From NCBI RefSeq assembly GCF_018139145.2, contig NC_059500.1:26827437-26891436 (forward strand): a DNA stretch of 64,000 nt. Reading direction: 5' to 3'. Positions 49,615-61,789 of the stretch are shown one piece after another (position 1 is the first letter of the stretch; each line of letters begins with the position of its first letter). Origin of the DNA: Gymnogyps californianus (Eukaryota > Chordata > Aves > Accipitriformes > Cathartidae). The notes beneath the pieces were generated by a model, which did no database searches, had not been told where the DNA came from, and saw only the letters and a list, made by a program, of their open reading frames with translations. A program made the position numbers and the translations under genes.

Positions 49615-50604
49615 CTAGTGTTGCTGGTGGGGTGGCCTCTTGTTGGGTGGTGAAGAGGCCTCAGGGCTGCCAGCCCTCCTCTTTGGGGGTCGCCGTGGCC
49701 CCCCAGGGGGGCGTTCCCTGCCCTGGCTGGAAGCGGAGGGACCTGGCGCAGCCTCCTCTGGCTCCTCCTGGGGCTCTTCTTGCTCCCCCGCGATGGGAAC
49801 AGGGGCAGAGGGGGGGCTGCTGGGATGCCCACCAAGGGCAGCTGTGGAGGTGCTGAGGAGCTCATCCACATTGTATCTGGCAGGGCTGCCGGAGGGGGCA
49901 GGACTGGATGCGGGAGACCCTCCTCGGGAGGCAGTGGGGCTGAGGGCACCCGCAGGGCTGCCCTCCCGGCCCCTGGCAGCACGGGTGTCCTCCAGGCCCA
50001 GCAGACGGCGGGCCTCCCCGCTGCACAGTTGCATGACAGCATCGACGAGATTGCTCACAAATGTCGCCGTGCGGTTATGAAGGAAGAGCCCCAGCAGCCG
50101 GACCAGGACATCTTCGTCCAGTCCGAAGAGGACCAGGCTGGACATGATGATGTCCTCCACGATGGCTGCCTGCAGATGGTCGTCCTCAAAGACCAGCCCC
50201 AGCACCCGGTGCAGCCAGGGCAGCAGGGGCTCGAGGAGAGCTGGGTGGTCCCAGAAAAGGGTTGCCCAGGTGTCAGCCTGGAGGCTGCCCACTGGAGCCC
50301 TGGGCACCTGTCCAGCAGCCCGCGGTGGGGATGCTGCAGGGCTGTGGGCAGCCTGGTGGGTGACGACTGATGATGCCGTAGGTGGTCTGACGACATACTC
50401 TTCAAAGTCGTCGTATGCCCGCACCGAGTGCACGATGGAGCTCACCCTCCTCTTGCAGAGGGGGCACTCGGGCTTGCTCTCAGCCCACCGCCGGATGCAG
50501 GTGAAACAGAAACGGTGGCAGCACGGCATCACGTAGCTGGCCTGCTCCCAGTCTTCCAGACATATGGGACAGCGGTTGTCCAGCTCCGTGGCCATGCTCT
50601 CCAT
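49615..50604 (-). CDS. TOPORS-like RING E3 ubiquitin ligase, unit 5
   Basis: Intact frame, protein identical to units 1-4. Confidence 0.88.
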   Translation of the reverse strand: MESMATELDNRCPICLEDWEQASYVMPCCHRFCFTCIRRWAESKPECPLCKRRVSSIVHSVRAYDDFEEYVVRPPTASSVVTHQAAHSPAASPPRAAGQVPRAPVGSLQADTWATLFWDHPALLEPLLPWLHRVLGLVFEDDHLQAAIVEDIIMSSLVLFGLDEDVLVRLLGLFLHNRTATFVSNLVDAVMQLCSGEARRLLGLEDTRAARGREGSPAGALSPTASRGGSPASSPAPSGSPARYNVDELLSTSTAALGGHPSSPPSAPVPIAGEQEEPQEEPEEAAPGPSASSQGRERPPGGPRRPPKRRAGSPEASSPPNKRPPHQQH

Positions 50605-51021
50605 GTGCTGTGGTGGGCTGGGGAGAGCTGGCGATGACGAGCCGCTCCCTCTCACTGGCGCTGCAGCAGCAGGTGTCGCGCTAGAAAAGGAAGAGAGGCC
50701 ACGGTCATGGGCTGGCCTGGGCAGGGGTGGAAGAAATGTCCAGGTGCCTCAAGAACGAAACCCTCCCAACTCCCCAGGGTGGAGTTTGCCCATACAGCTC
50801 ACCTCTGCTGCTGCAAGCACGCCTCCTGGGTGTCCCTGCTGCCTGAACCTGGCAGGGCAGGGGAAAACCTATGATGACTCTGGAGACGGGCACTGGGAGC
50901 TGCAGTCAGCAACTCTCCGGGCACGACACCAGCACCATAAGCCTCGCTCAACGCTCCAAACCTCGCGTACTCGCTCAGCTGGAGTGAAGGCACGAGCCGG
51001 CTGGGTGAGACTCGCCGCCCG

Positions 51022-51119
51022 GATATAAGCAGTGAGGGACGCGTGGTCACAGTCCATCCCTCAGTGACGTCAGAACCCATCGCTCAGGGACGTCACAGTC
51101 CATTCCTCGGGGACGTCAC
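51022..51119 (-). promoter_or_regulatory. CRE-rich promoter, unit 5
   Basis: TATA-like box and three CREs, unchanged. Confidence 0.65.
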
Positions 51120-51640
51120 ACTGGGCCGTCCTTGCCCGCGGCACTCGCCCCAGCAGCGCTGCGGTCCCAGCACATGCGTCTGGGGTTACCACAATGCCAC
51201 CAGTCCATCCCTCATCTCTTGTCCTGTGCTCGGCATTGGTGTTTCGTGCCAGTCGCTGAGGTCTTGGCTGTGTCTTCCCAGGGCCCCATCAGGTTTCTGT
51301 GGCTGTGGTGCCCATCTCGAGGCATATACGGGAAGAGGGTTTGTTTCATAACGTCCCGCGCCTCCCTGGGAGGCTACAGGACAAAGTCCCACAGGCTCTC
51401 CCCACACTTCAGCACTGCTGGCCAGCCCTCTGGGCTGCCCTGGTTCCTCCCACGGGGGGTCAAAGGCAGCACTTGGCTCTCTCACGGGGATTTTCTCCCA
51501 TCTTTCTCCCCTAGACAGAGGGCGCAAGGGTGATCCCCTCTGCTCAGCACCCATCAGGCCTCATCCGGGCACTGCGTCCTCTTTGGTGTCCCAGACAGGA
51601 GAGAAGTTAGACACATCGGAGGGGCTCAAGAGAGACTACC

Positions 51641-51963
51641 GAGACAGTGGGACAGGAGCACTTGCCCTGTGAGGAGGGTCTGTGGGGCTGGGGCTGGTTC
51701 AGCATGGATCAGAGAAGGCGTTGAGGGACCTCACAGCACACCCCGGTGCCTGTGGGGAAGGGACCAAAGGGATGGAGACAGGGTCTTCCCAGAAGTGCCT
51801 GGCGGGAGGGTGAGAGAGAGTGGCATCTCCTGAAACTCAGAGAAGTTCAGGCTGGAGATACGGAAGAAAAACCAAAATCACCGTGAGGATCGTGAAGCAC
51901 TGGAGTGGGTTGTCTAGAGAGGCTGTGGGATCCCTGAGCCTGGAGGTTTTCTAGACCTGAATG
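51641..51963 (+). mobile_element. CR1 fragment, unit 5
   Basis: Copy amplified with the unit. Confidence 0.7.
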
Positions 51964-53152
51964 GGCACAACCCAGAGCACAACTGTCACAAGCCCGCAAA
52001 GGGATGCCCTGCGAAGTCCCGGAAGAGAAAGCATTGCCAGTGGGAAAGGTAGCAAAGGTTTCCAAAGGTGGAACAGCTTCCAGAAGTTGCAATGTCAGAA
52101 AACGACTCTCTTGTTCATTCTATTCATAAGCTTTCAAGAGAATCTTTAAAAATCTGGTGGGGGATCGAGGGAGTGGTGGGGACTATTTCCTCGTCCTGTT
52201 TTGCTTTCAAAAGACGTTTCTGCAGCCAGAAAATCCATGTTTGGGGGACTGCTTTGATCTGACAGGAAAAGTGGTAAAAGCCACAAAAAGCCATTCAGGT
52301 TGAATTCTGCCATCATTCGATAGCTGGCTGGTGTTAACTTGATCTTTCCCACAAAACGGAGAAGGAAACTGGGCAAACTCTATTTCACCAGAGTGAAATA
52401 AAAGGGGAGAAACACCCCTCAAAAAGAAGTAACTGATTTGTGTCAGACTGCTGTAGCAGATTGCATGAGAGCGAGTATGAATTCTTCCTGAGCCTGAGGA
52501 GTGCAGTAAGACCCCATGAGACCCCCTGAAGGCGGCTGCTATCGTGCATCATGTGGTCTCCAGAGAAAGCCCGTGTCTTGCAGCTGGGTTCTCCTCCCAG
52601 GGCAGACCTCTGGCTCTCTGTGCAGCCCCAGCAGCTGCTCTTGCTGCTTTCTGCCTGCCTGCCCGCAGAGCCTCACCCCGCTCTGCTTCTCCCCAGGTTC
52701 CTGCTGCGTGCCTGAGGCATGCAGGATCACCTGTGGGCCTGGCATTGGGACCTGGGTCTGGATTTGGGGCCCGGCAGCAGCTCTTGGTGCCAAACCCAGA
52801 GGCCGCCTTCTGTCCCTGCCCTCATCTTGTGTGGCTGGCTTGGCTGCTGAAGAGGTCATGGAGCGGTGTGTGAGGAGGGTGAGGGGCCCTGGGGAGCACG
52901 GGGAAGATGCGCTGCCACTTCTGCGGGGATCACTCGCAGCGGAGAGGAGCTATGCTGGGGGAAGTGCTGCAGAAGGCATGCGATGGCAAGGGGGTGGCGG
53001 TGGCAATGAGGGGTGCTGGGGAACTGACGGTGCCCATCTGCCAAAGGCGGGTGCTTTCCAGGTTGGGGAGAAGAAATGCCAGCACCAAGGCTGGAGCTGG
53101 AAGAGCAGGAGGAAAGCCTGTGCTCGAGGGCAGCAGCACGTTCATCTTTCTC

Positions 53153-54297
53153 GGCTCGTGCAGGGCCTCTTTGCCCTGAGCCGAGCACTGTGGGGCCTGT
53201 CCCTCTGCTCTGCCAGTGCCTCTTTGCCCAGAGCTGAGCACCATGGGTCCTGGCCTGGGTCGTGCAGGGCCTCTTTGTCCTGCTTCGAGTGCCTTGCCGG
53301 CGCAGGAGCCAGGCCCCATGGCAGCCAAGGCAGGGCAAAGAGGGCCTGTCTGAGCAGAGGGCCCAGCCCCATGGGGCTCTCCTCAGGGCAGAGAGGCCAG
53401 CAGGGCCACAGGGCCCAGCCCCATGGGGCTCTCCTCAGGGCAGAGAGGCCAGCAGGGCCACAGGGCCCAGCCCCATGGGACTCTCCTCAGGCAGAGGCCA
53501 GCAGGGCCAGAGGGCCCGCCTCCATGGCGATCGGATCAGGGCAAAGGGGGCCTGCAGGAGCACAGGGCCAGGCCCCATGGCAGCCTGCTCACGGGAAAGG
53601 GGCCCTGCCAGGCCATCGTGCCCAAATCAGGGCAGAGAGGCATTGCGTGAACGAGCAGTGGGCCAGGCCCTATGGCGGTCCAAGGCCCTCAGGCACCAAA
53701 ATCAGTACTCAGGGGCCCTGCAAGGCCACGTGGCTGATCTCCATGGTGCTTCACTCAAGGCCGAGGGGCCCTGCAACAGCAGAGGGCCGGGCCCTGTGGC
53801 ACGCAAGTGAAGGGAAGGAAGCCCTCCAGGACCAGCGGGCCAGACCCTAGGGGACACGAATCGGGGCTCAGAAGCCCTGCAAGAGCACAGGCCCAGGCAC
53901 CATGGCGCCCTGCTCAAGGGAAAGAGGTCCTGCAAGAGCAGAGGACCAAGTCCCGTAACACTCAAATAAGGGGAAAGAGAGCCCAGCAAGACCAGACAAT
54001 CCAACTCAATGGCGCTCTGATCAGCGCAAAGAGGCCCTTCAGGTCCATAGGGCCAGGCGCCATGGCACTTGAATGAGGGGAAAGGGCCGCTGCAAGAGCA
54101 CAGGACCAGGCGCCATGGCACCTCGCTCAAGGGAAATGGGCCCTGCAAGAGCAGAGGGTCGAGACCCATGGTGGTGTGCTCGGAGGAGAGATGCGCTCAG
54201 AGACCAGAGGTCCAGGCCCCATGATAGTCAAAGGAGGGCAAAGAGGTTGTGGCGGGCCAGAGGGCGAAGCCCCACGGTGCTCTTCTAAAAACAAAGA
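53153..54297. repeat. Inverted minisatellite, unit 6
   Basis: Same structure as unit 1, orientation switch near 53,300. Confidence 0.85.
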
Positions 54298-54410
54298 GAA
54301 GAAACAGTGGGCATAGCCCCAGGAAAAGGGGGAGAAGACAGCACGGGTGAGGACAGCAGTGCTACCTGCATTGTTGGTAACACTGAGACTTTTTCTGTAG
54401 CTTTCACGCC

Positions 54411-54416
54411 TTTATT
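54411..54416 (-). promoter_or_regulatory. Poly(A) signal, unit 6 gene
   Basis: AATAAA on the minus strand. Confidence 0.75.
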
Positions 54417-54533
54417 TTCCTTGTCTGATCATTAGTCTAGATGACTAAGGAGCACCTTCTGATCTTCTTGGGGGCCGGCGCATGCCCCAGCTGATGGCCC
54501 AGCCCTGGTTTCAGCAGCTCCTGGGGTGTTCTT

Positions 54534-55523
54534 CTAGTGTTGCTGGTGGGGTGGCCTCTTGTTGGGTGGTGAAGAGGCCTCAGGGCTGCCAGCCCTCCTC
54601 TTTGGGGGTCGCCGTGGCCCCCCAGGGGGGCGTTCCCTGCCCTGGCTGGAAGCGGAGGGACCTGGCGCAGCCTCCTCTGGCTCCTCCTGGGGCTCTTCTT
54701 GCTCCCCCGCGATGGGAACAGGGGCAGAGGGGGGGCTGCTGGGATGCCCACCAAGGGCAGCTGTGGAGGTGCTGAGGAGCTCATCCACATTGTATCTGGC
54801 AGGGCTGCCGGAGGGGGCAGGACTGGATGCGGGAGACCCTCCTCGGGAGGCAGTGGGGCTGAGGGCACCCGCAGGGCTGCCCTCCCGGCCCCTGGCAGCA
54901 CGGGTGTCCTCCAGGCCCAGCAGACGGCGGGCCTCCCCGCTGCACAGTTGCATGACAGCATCGACGAGATTGCTCACAAATGTCGCCGTGCGGTTATGAA
55001 GGAAGAGCCCCAGCAGCCGGACCAGGACATCTTCGTCCAGTCCGAAGAGGACCAGGCTGGACATGATGATGTCCTCCACGATGGCTGCCTGCAGATGGTC
55101 GTCCTCAAAGACCAGCCCCAGCACCCGGTGCAGCCAGGGCAGCAGGGGCTCGAGGAGAGCTGGGTGGTCCCAGAAAAGGGTTGCCCAGGTGTCAGCCTGG
55201 AGGCTGCCCACTGGAGCCCTGGGCACCTGTCCAGCAGCCCGCGGTGGGGATGCTGCAGGGCTGTGGGCAGCCTGGTGGGTGACGACTGATGATGCCGTAG
55301 GTGGTCTGACGACATACTCTTCAAAGTCGTCGTATGCCCGCACCGAGTGCACGATGGAGCTCACCCTCCTCTTGCAGAGGGGGCACTCGGGCTTGCTCTC
55401 AGCCCACCGCCGGATGCAGGTGAAACAGAAACGGTGGCAGCACGGCATCACGTAGCTGGCCTGCTCCCAGTCTTCCAGACATATGGGACAGCGGTTGTCC
55501 AGCTCCGTGGCCATGCTCTCCAT
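54534..55523 (-). CDS. TOPORS-like RING E3 ubiquitin ligase, unit 6
   Basis: Intact frame, protein identical to units 1-5. Confidence 0.88.
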   Translation of the reverse strand: MESMATELDNRCPICLEDWEQASYVMPCCHRFCFTCIRRWAESKPECPLCKRRVSSIVHSVRAYDDFEEYVVRPPTASSVVTHQAAHSPAASPPRAAGQVPRAPVGSLQADTWATLFWDHPALLEPLLPWLHRVLGLVFEDDHLQAAIVEDIIMSSLVLFGLDEDVLVRLLGLFLHNRTATFVSNLVDAVMQLCSGEARRLLGLEDTRAARGREGSPAGALSPTASRGGSPASSPAPSGSPARYNVDELLSTSTAALGGHPSSPPSAPVPIAGEQEEPQEEPEEAAPGPSASSQGRERPPGGPRRPPKRRAGSPEASSPPNKRPPHQQH

Positions 55524-55940
55524 GTGCTGTGGTGGGCTGGGGAGAGCTGGCGATGACGAGCCGCTCCCTCTCACTGGCGCTGCAGCAGCAGGTGTCGCGC
55601 TAGAAAAGGAAGAGAGGCCACGGTCATGGGCTGGCCTGGGCAGGGGTGGAAGAAATGTCCAGGTGCCTCAAGAACGAAACCCTCCCAACTCCCCAGGGTG
55701 GAGTTTGCCCATACAGCTCACCTCTGCTGCTGCAAGCACGCCTCCTGGGTGTCCCTGCTGCCTGAACCTGGCAGGGCAGGGGAAAACCTATGATGACTCT
55801 GGAGACGGGCACTGGGAGCTGCAGTCAGCAACTCTCCGGGCACGACACCAGCACCATAAGCCTCGCTCAACGCTCCAAACCTCGCGTACTCGCTCAGCTG
55901 GAGTGAAGGCACGAGCCGGCTGGGTGAGACTCGCCGCCCG

Positions 55941-56038
55941 GATATAAGCAGTGAGGGACGCGTGGTCACAGTCCATCCCTCAGTGACGTCAGAACCCATC
56001 GCTCAGGGACGTCACAGTCCATTCCTCGGGGACGTCAC
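55941..56038 (-). promoter_or_regulatory. CRE-rich promoter, unit 6
   Basis: TATA-like box and three CREs, unchanged. Confidence 0.65.
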
Positions 56039-56559
56039 ACTGGGCCGTCCTTGCCCGCGGCACTCGCCCCAGCAGCGCTGCGGTCCCAGCACATGCGTCT
56101 GGGGTTACCACAATGCCACCAGTCCATCCCTCATCTCTTGTCCTGTGCTCGGCATTGGTGTTTCGTGCCAGTCGCTGAGGTCTTGGCTGTGTCTTCCCAG
56201 GGCCCCATCAGGTTTCTGTGGCTGTGGTACCCATCTCGAGGCATATACGGGAAGAGGGTTTGTTTCATAACGTCCCGCGCCTCCCTGGGAGGCTACAGGA
56301 CAAAGTCCCACAGGCTCTCCCCACACTTCAGCACTGCTGGCCAGCCCTCTGGGCTGCCCTGGTTCCTCCCACGGGGGGTCAAAGGCAGCACTTGGCTCTC
56401 TCACGGGGATTTTCTCCCATCTTTCTCCCCTAGACAGAGGGCGCAAGGGTGATCCCCTCTGCTCAGCACCCATCAGGCCTCATCCGGGCACTGCGTCCTC
56501 TTTGGTGTCCCAGACAGGAGAGAAGTTAGACACATCGGAGGGGCTCAAGAGAGACTACC

Positions 56560-56882
56560 GAGACAGTGGGACAGGAGCACTTGCCCTGTGAGGAGGGTCT
56601 GTGGGGCTGGGGCTGGTTCAGCATGGATCAGAGAAGGCGTTGAGGGACCTCACAGCACACCCCGGTGCCTGTGGGGAAGGGACCAAAGGGATGGAGACAG
56701 GGTCTTCCCAGAAGTGCCTGGCGGGAGGGTGAGAGAGAGTGGCATCTCCTGAAACTCAGAGAAGTTCAGGCTGGAGATACGGAAGAAAAACCAAAATCAC
56801 CGTGAGGATCGTGAAGCACTGGAGTGGGTTGTCTAGAGAGGCTGTGGGATCCCTGAGCCTGGAGGTTTTCTAGACCTGAATG
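56560..56882 (+). mobile_element. CR1 fragment, unit 6
   Basis: Copy amplified with the unit. Confidence 0.7.
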
Positions 56883-58071
56883 GGCACAACCCAGAGCACA
56901 ACTGTCACAAGCCCGCAAAGGGATGCCCTGCGAAGTCCCGGAAGAGAAAGCATTGCCAGTGGGAAAGGTAGCAAAGGTTTCCAAAGGTGGAACAGCTTCC
57001 AGAAGTTGCAATGTCAGAAAACGACTCTCTTGTTCATTCTATTCATAAGCTTTCAAGAGAATCTTTAAAAATCTGGTGGGGGATCGAGGGAGTGGTGGGG
57101 ACTATTTCCTCGTCCTGTTTTGCTTTCAAAAGACGTTTCTGCAGCCAGAAAATCCATGTTTGGGGGACTGCTTTGATCTGACAGGAAAAGTGGTAAAAGC
57201 CACAAAAAGCCATTCAGGTTGAATTCTGCCATCATTCGATAGCTGGCTGGTGTTAACTTGATCTTTCCCACAAAACGGAGAAGGAAACTGGGCAAACTCT
57301 ATTTCACCAGAGTGAAATAAAAGGGGAGAAACACCCCTCAAAAAGAAGTAACTGATTTGTGTCAGACTGCTGTAGCAGATTGCATGAGAGCGAGTATGAA
57401 TTCTTCCTGAGCCTGAGGAGTGCAGTAAGACCCCATGAGACCCCCTGAAGGCGGCTGCTATCGTGCATCATGTGGTCTCCAGAGAAAGCCCGTGTCTTGC
57501 AGCTGGGTTCTCCTCCCAGGGCAGACCTCTGGCTCTCTGTGCAGCCCCAGCAGCTGCTCTTGCTGCTTTCTGCCTGCCTGCCCGCAGAGCCTCACCCCGC
57601 TCTGCTTCTCCCCAGGTTCCTGCTGCGTGCCTGAGGCATGCAGGATCACCTGTGGGCCTGGCATTGGGACCTGGGTCTGGATTTGGGGCCCGGCAGCAGC
57701 TCTTGGTGCCAAACCCAGAGGCCGCCTTCTGTCCCTGCCCTCATCTTGTGTGGCTGGCTTGGCTGCTGAAGAGGTCATGGAGCGGTGTGTGAGGAGGGTG
57801 AGGGCCCTGGGGAGCACGGGGAAGATGCGCTGCCACTTCTGCGGGGATCACTCGCAGCGGAGAGGAGCTATGCTGGGGGAAGTGCTGCAGAAGGCATGCG
57901 ATGGCAAGGGGGTGGCGGTGGCAATGAGGGGTGCTGGGGAACTGACGGTGCCCATCTGCCAAAGGCGGGTGCTTTCCAGGTTGGGGAGAAGAAATGCCAG
58001 CACCAAGGCTGGAGCTGGAAGAGCAGGAGGAAAGCCTGTGCTCGAGGGCAGCAGCACGTTCATCTTTCTCG

Positions 58072-59214
58072 GCTCGTGCAGGGCCTCTTTGCCCTGAGCC
58101 GAGCACTGTGGGGCCTGTCCCTCTGCTCTGCCAGTGCCTCTTTGCCCAGAGCTGAGCACCATGGGTCCTGGCCTGGGTCGTGCAGGGCCTCTTTGTCCTG
58201 CTTCGAGTGCCTTGCCGGCGCAGGAGCCAGGCCCCATGGCAGCCAAGGCAGGGCAAAGAGGGCCTGTCTGAGCAGAGGGCCCAGCCCCATGGGGCTCTCC
58301 TCAGGGCAGAGAGGCCAGCAGGGCCACAGGGCCCAGCCCCATGGGGCTCTCCTCAGGGCAGAGAGGCCAGCAGGGCCACAGGGCCCAGCCCCATGGACTC
58401 TCCTCAGGCAGAGGCCAGCAGGGCCAGAGGGCCCGCCTCCATGGCGATCGGATCAGGGCAAAGGGGCCTGCAGGAGCACAGGGCCAGGCCCCATGGCAGC
58501 CTGCTCACGGGAAAGGGGCCCTGCCAGGCCATCGTGCCCAAATCAGGGCAGAGAGGCATTGCGTGAACGAGCAGTGGGCCAGGCCCTATGGCGGTCCAAG
58601 GCCCTCAGGCACCAAAATCAGTACTCAGGGGCCCTGCAAGGCCACATGGCTGATCTCCATGGTGCTTCACTCAAGGCCGAGGGGCCCTGCAACAGCAGAG
58701 GGCCGGGCCCTGTGGCACGCAAGTGAAGGGAAGGAAGCCCTCCAGGACCAGCGGGCCAGACCCTAGGGGACACGAATCGGGGCTCAGAAGCCCTGCAAGA
58801 GCACAGGCCCAGGCACCATGGCGCCCTGCTCAAGGGAAAGAGGTCCTGCAAGAGCAGAGGACCAAGTCCCGTAACACTCAAATAAGGGGAAAGAGAGCCC
58901 AGCAAGACCAGACAATCCAACTCAATGGCGCTCTGATCAGCGCAAAGAGGCCCTTCAGGTCCATAGGGCCAGGCGCCATGGCACTTGAATGAGGGGAAAG
59001 GGCCGCTGCAAGAGCACAGGACCAGGCGCCATGGCACCTCGCTCAAGGGAAATGGGCCCTGCAAGAGCAGAGGGTCGAGACCCATGGTGGTGTGCTCGGA
59101 GGAGAGATGCGCTCAGAGACCAGAGGTCCAGGCCCCATGATAGTCAAAGGAGGGCAAAGAGGTTGTGGCGGGCCAGAGGGCGAAGCCCCACGGTGCTCTT
59201 CTAAAAACAAAGAG
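58072..59214. repeat. Inverted minisatellite, unit 7
   Basis: Same structure, with two single-base losses. Confidence 0.82.
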
Positions 59215-59326
59215 AAGAAACAGTGGGCATAGCCCCAGGAAAAGGGGGAGAAGACAGCACGGGTGAGGACAGCAGTGCTACCTGCATTGTTGGTAACACT
59301 GAGACTTTTTCTGTAGCTTTCACGCC

Positions 59327-59332
59327 TTTATT
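59327..59332 (-). promoter_or_regulatory. Poly(A) signal, unit 7 gene
   Basis: AATAAA on the minus strand. Confidence 0.7.
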
Positions 59333-59450
59333 TTCCTTGTCTGATCATTAGGTCTAGATGACTAAGGAGCACCTTCTGATCTTCTTGGGGGCCGGCGCAT
59401 GCCCCAGCTGATGGCCCAGCCCTGGTTTCAGCAGCTCCTGGGGTGTTCTT

Positions 59451-60438
59451 CTAGTGTTGCTGGTGGGGTGGCCTCTTGTTGGGTGGTGAAGAGGCCTCAG
59501 GGCTGCCAGCCCTCCTCTTTGGGGGTCGCCGTGGCCCCCCAGGGGGGCGTTCCCTGCCCTGGCTGGAAGCGGAGGGACCTGGCGCAGCCTCCTCTGGCTC
59601 CTCCTGGGGCTCTTCTTGCTCCCCCGCGATGGGAACAGGGGCAGAGGGGGGCTGCTGGGATGCCCACCAAGGGCAGCTGTGGAGGTGCTGAGGAGCTCAT
59701 CCACATTGTATCTGGCAGGGCTGCCGGAGGGGGCAGGACTGGATGCGGGAGACCCTCCTCGGGAGGCAGTGGGGCTGAGGGCACCCGCAGGGCTGCCCTC
59801 CCGGCCCCTGCAGCACGGGTGTCCTCCAGGCCCAGCAGACGGCGGGCCTCCCCGCTGCACAGTTGCATGACAGCATCGACGAGATTGCTCACAAATGTCG
59901 CCGTGCGGTTATGAAGGAAGAGCCCCAGCAGCCGGACCAGGACATCTTCGTCCAGTCCGAAGAGGACCAGGCTGGACATGATGATGTCCTCCACGATGGC
60001 TGCCTGCAGATGGTCGTCCTCAAAGACCAGCCCCAGCACCCGGTGCAGCCAGGGCAGCAGGGGCTCGAGGAGAGCTGGGTGGTCCCAGAAAAGGGTTGCC
60101 CAGGTGTCAGCCTGGAGGCTGCCCACTGGAGCCCTGGGCACCTGTCCAGCAGCCCGCGGTGGGGATGCTGCAGGGCTGTGGGCAGCCTGGTGGGTGACGA
60201 CTGATGATGCCGTAGGTGGTCTGACGACATACTCTTCAAAGTCGTCGTATGCCCGCACCGAGTGCACGATGGAGCTCACCCTCCTCTTGCAGAGGGGGCA
60301 CTCGGGCTTGCTCTCAGCCCACCGCCGGATGCAGGTGAAACAGAAACGGTGGCAGCACGGCATCACGTAGCTGGCCTGCTCCCAGTCTTCCAGACATATG
60401 GGACAGCGGTTGTCCAGCTCCGTGGCCATGCTCTCCAT
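59451..60438 (-). pseudogene. TOPORS-like RING gene with two frameshifts, unit 7
   Basis: The RING and helical region read normally from the ATG, but a lost G near 59,811 (CTGCAG for CTGGCAG) changes the frame right after the ...LLGLEDTRAA stretch. A second lost G near 59,650, in a run of seven, shifts it again. The Pro/Ser-rich tail and basic end are therefore misread. The catalytic half would be intact even if the shifts are real. Because these two indels belong to a cluster of homopolymer indels from 57.8 to 63.3 kb, a consensus error is at least as likely as a true pseudogene. Confidence 0.7.
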
Positions 60439-60853
60439 GTGCTGTGGTGGGCTGGGGAGAGCTGGCGATGACGAGCCGCTCCCTCTCACTGGCGCTGCAG
60501 CAGCAGGTGTCGCGCTAGAAAAGGAAGAGAGGCCACGGTCATGGGCTGGCCTGGGCAGGGGTGGAAGAAATGTCCAGGTGCCTCAAGAACGAAACCCTCC
60601 CAACTCCCCAGGGTGGAGTTTGCCCATACAGCTCACCTCTGCTGCTGCAAGCACGCCTCCTGGGTGTCCCTGCTGCCTGAACCTGGCAGGGCAGGGGAAA
60701 ACCTATGATGACTCTGGAGACGGGCACTGGGAGCTGCAGTCAGCAACTCTCGGGCACGACACCAGCACCATAAGCCTCGCTCAACGCTCCAAACCTCGCG
60801 TACTCGCTCAGCTGGAGTGAAGGCACGAGCCGGCTGGGTGAGACTCGCCGCCC

Positions 60854-60950
60854 GGATATAAGCAGTGAGGACGCGTGGTCACAGTCCATCCTCAGTGACG
60901 TCAGAACCCATCGCTCAGGGACGTCACAGTCCATTCCTCGGGGACGTCAC
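60854..60950 (-). promoter_or_regulatory. CRE-rich promoter, unit 7
   Basis: The CREs (60896-60903, 60920-60927, 60943-60950) and the TATA-like box are kept. Single-base losses near 60,869 and 60,890 shorten the spacing between them by 2 bp. Confidence 0.6.
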
Positions 60951-61472
60951 ACTGGGCCGTCCTTGCCCGCGGCACTCGCCCAGCAGCGCTGCGGTCCCAG
61001 CACATGCGTCTGGGGTTACCACAATGCCACCAGTCCGTCCCTCATCTCTTGTCCTGTGCTCGGCATTGGTGTTTCGTGCCAGTCGCTGAGGTCTTGGCTG
61101 TGTCTTCCCAGGGCCCCATCAGGTTTCTGTGGGTGTGGTACCCATCTCGAGGCATATACGGGAAGAGGGTTTGTTTCATAACGTCCCGCGCCTCCTGGGA
61201 GGCTACAGGACAAAGTCCCACAGGCTCTCCCCACACTTCAGCACTGCTGGCCAGCCCTCTGGGCTGCCCTGGTTCCTCCCACGGGGGGTCAAAGGCAGCA
61301 CTTGGCTCTCTCACGGGGATTTTCTCCCATCTTTCTCCCCTAGACAGAGGGCGCAAGGGTGATCCCCTCTGCTCAGCACCCATCAGGCCTCATCCGGGCA
61401 CTGCGTCCTCTTTGGTGTCCCAGACAGGAGAGAAGTTAGACACATCGGAGGGGCTCAAGAGAGACTACCGAG

Positions 61473-61789
61473 ACAGTGGGACAGGAGCACTTGCCCTGTG
61501 AGGAGGTCTGTGGGGCTGGGCTGGTTCAGCATGGATCAGAGAAGGCGTTGAGGGACCTCACAGCACACCCCGGTGCCTGTGGGAAGGGACCAAAGGGATG
61601 GAGACAGGGTCTTCCCAGAAGTGCCTGGCGGGAGGTGAGAGAGAGTGGCATCTCCTGAAACTCAGAGAAGTTCAGGCTGGAGATACGGAAGAAAAACCAA
61701 AATCACCGTGAGGATCGTGAAGCACTGGAGTGGGTTGTCTAGAGAGGCTGTGGGATCCCTGAGCCTGGAGGTTTTCTAGACCTGAATGG
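61473..61789 (+). mobile_element. CR1 fragment, unit 7
   Basis: Copy amplified with the unit, with several single-base losses. Confidence 0.65.

Larger units (their letters stand above)
47276..52195. repeat. Macrosatellite unit 5 (4920 bp)
   Basis: Carries A in CCACATGGC (~48,810) and C in GTGGCTGTGG (~51,303), as in unit 4, plus a private G in TGTGGTGCCC (~51,310). Confidence 0.95.
52196..57114. repeat. Macrosatellite unit 6 (4919 bp)
   Basis: Carries G in CCACGTGGC (~53,730), like units 2 and 3 and unlike its neighbours, and C in GTGGCTGTGG (~56,222), like units 4 and 5. One G is missing in ATTAGTCTAG (~54,436), just downstream of the gene's stop codon. Confidence 0.95.

Noticed and set aside
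59451..60438. Unit 7 gene as a truly decayed copy
   Set aside because: The two frameshifts belong to a homopolymer-indel cluster covering 5.5 kb including non-coding DNA, while substitutions are not elevated in unit 7. A sequence error is at least as likely, so I mark it broken as given but do not claim real decay.
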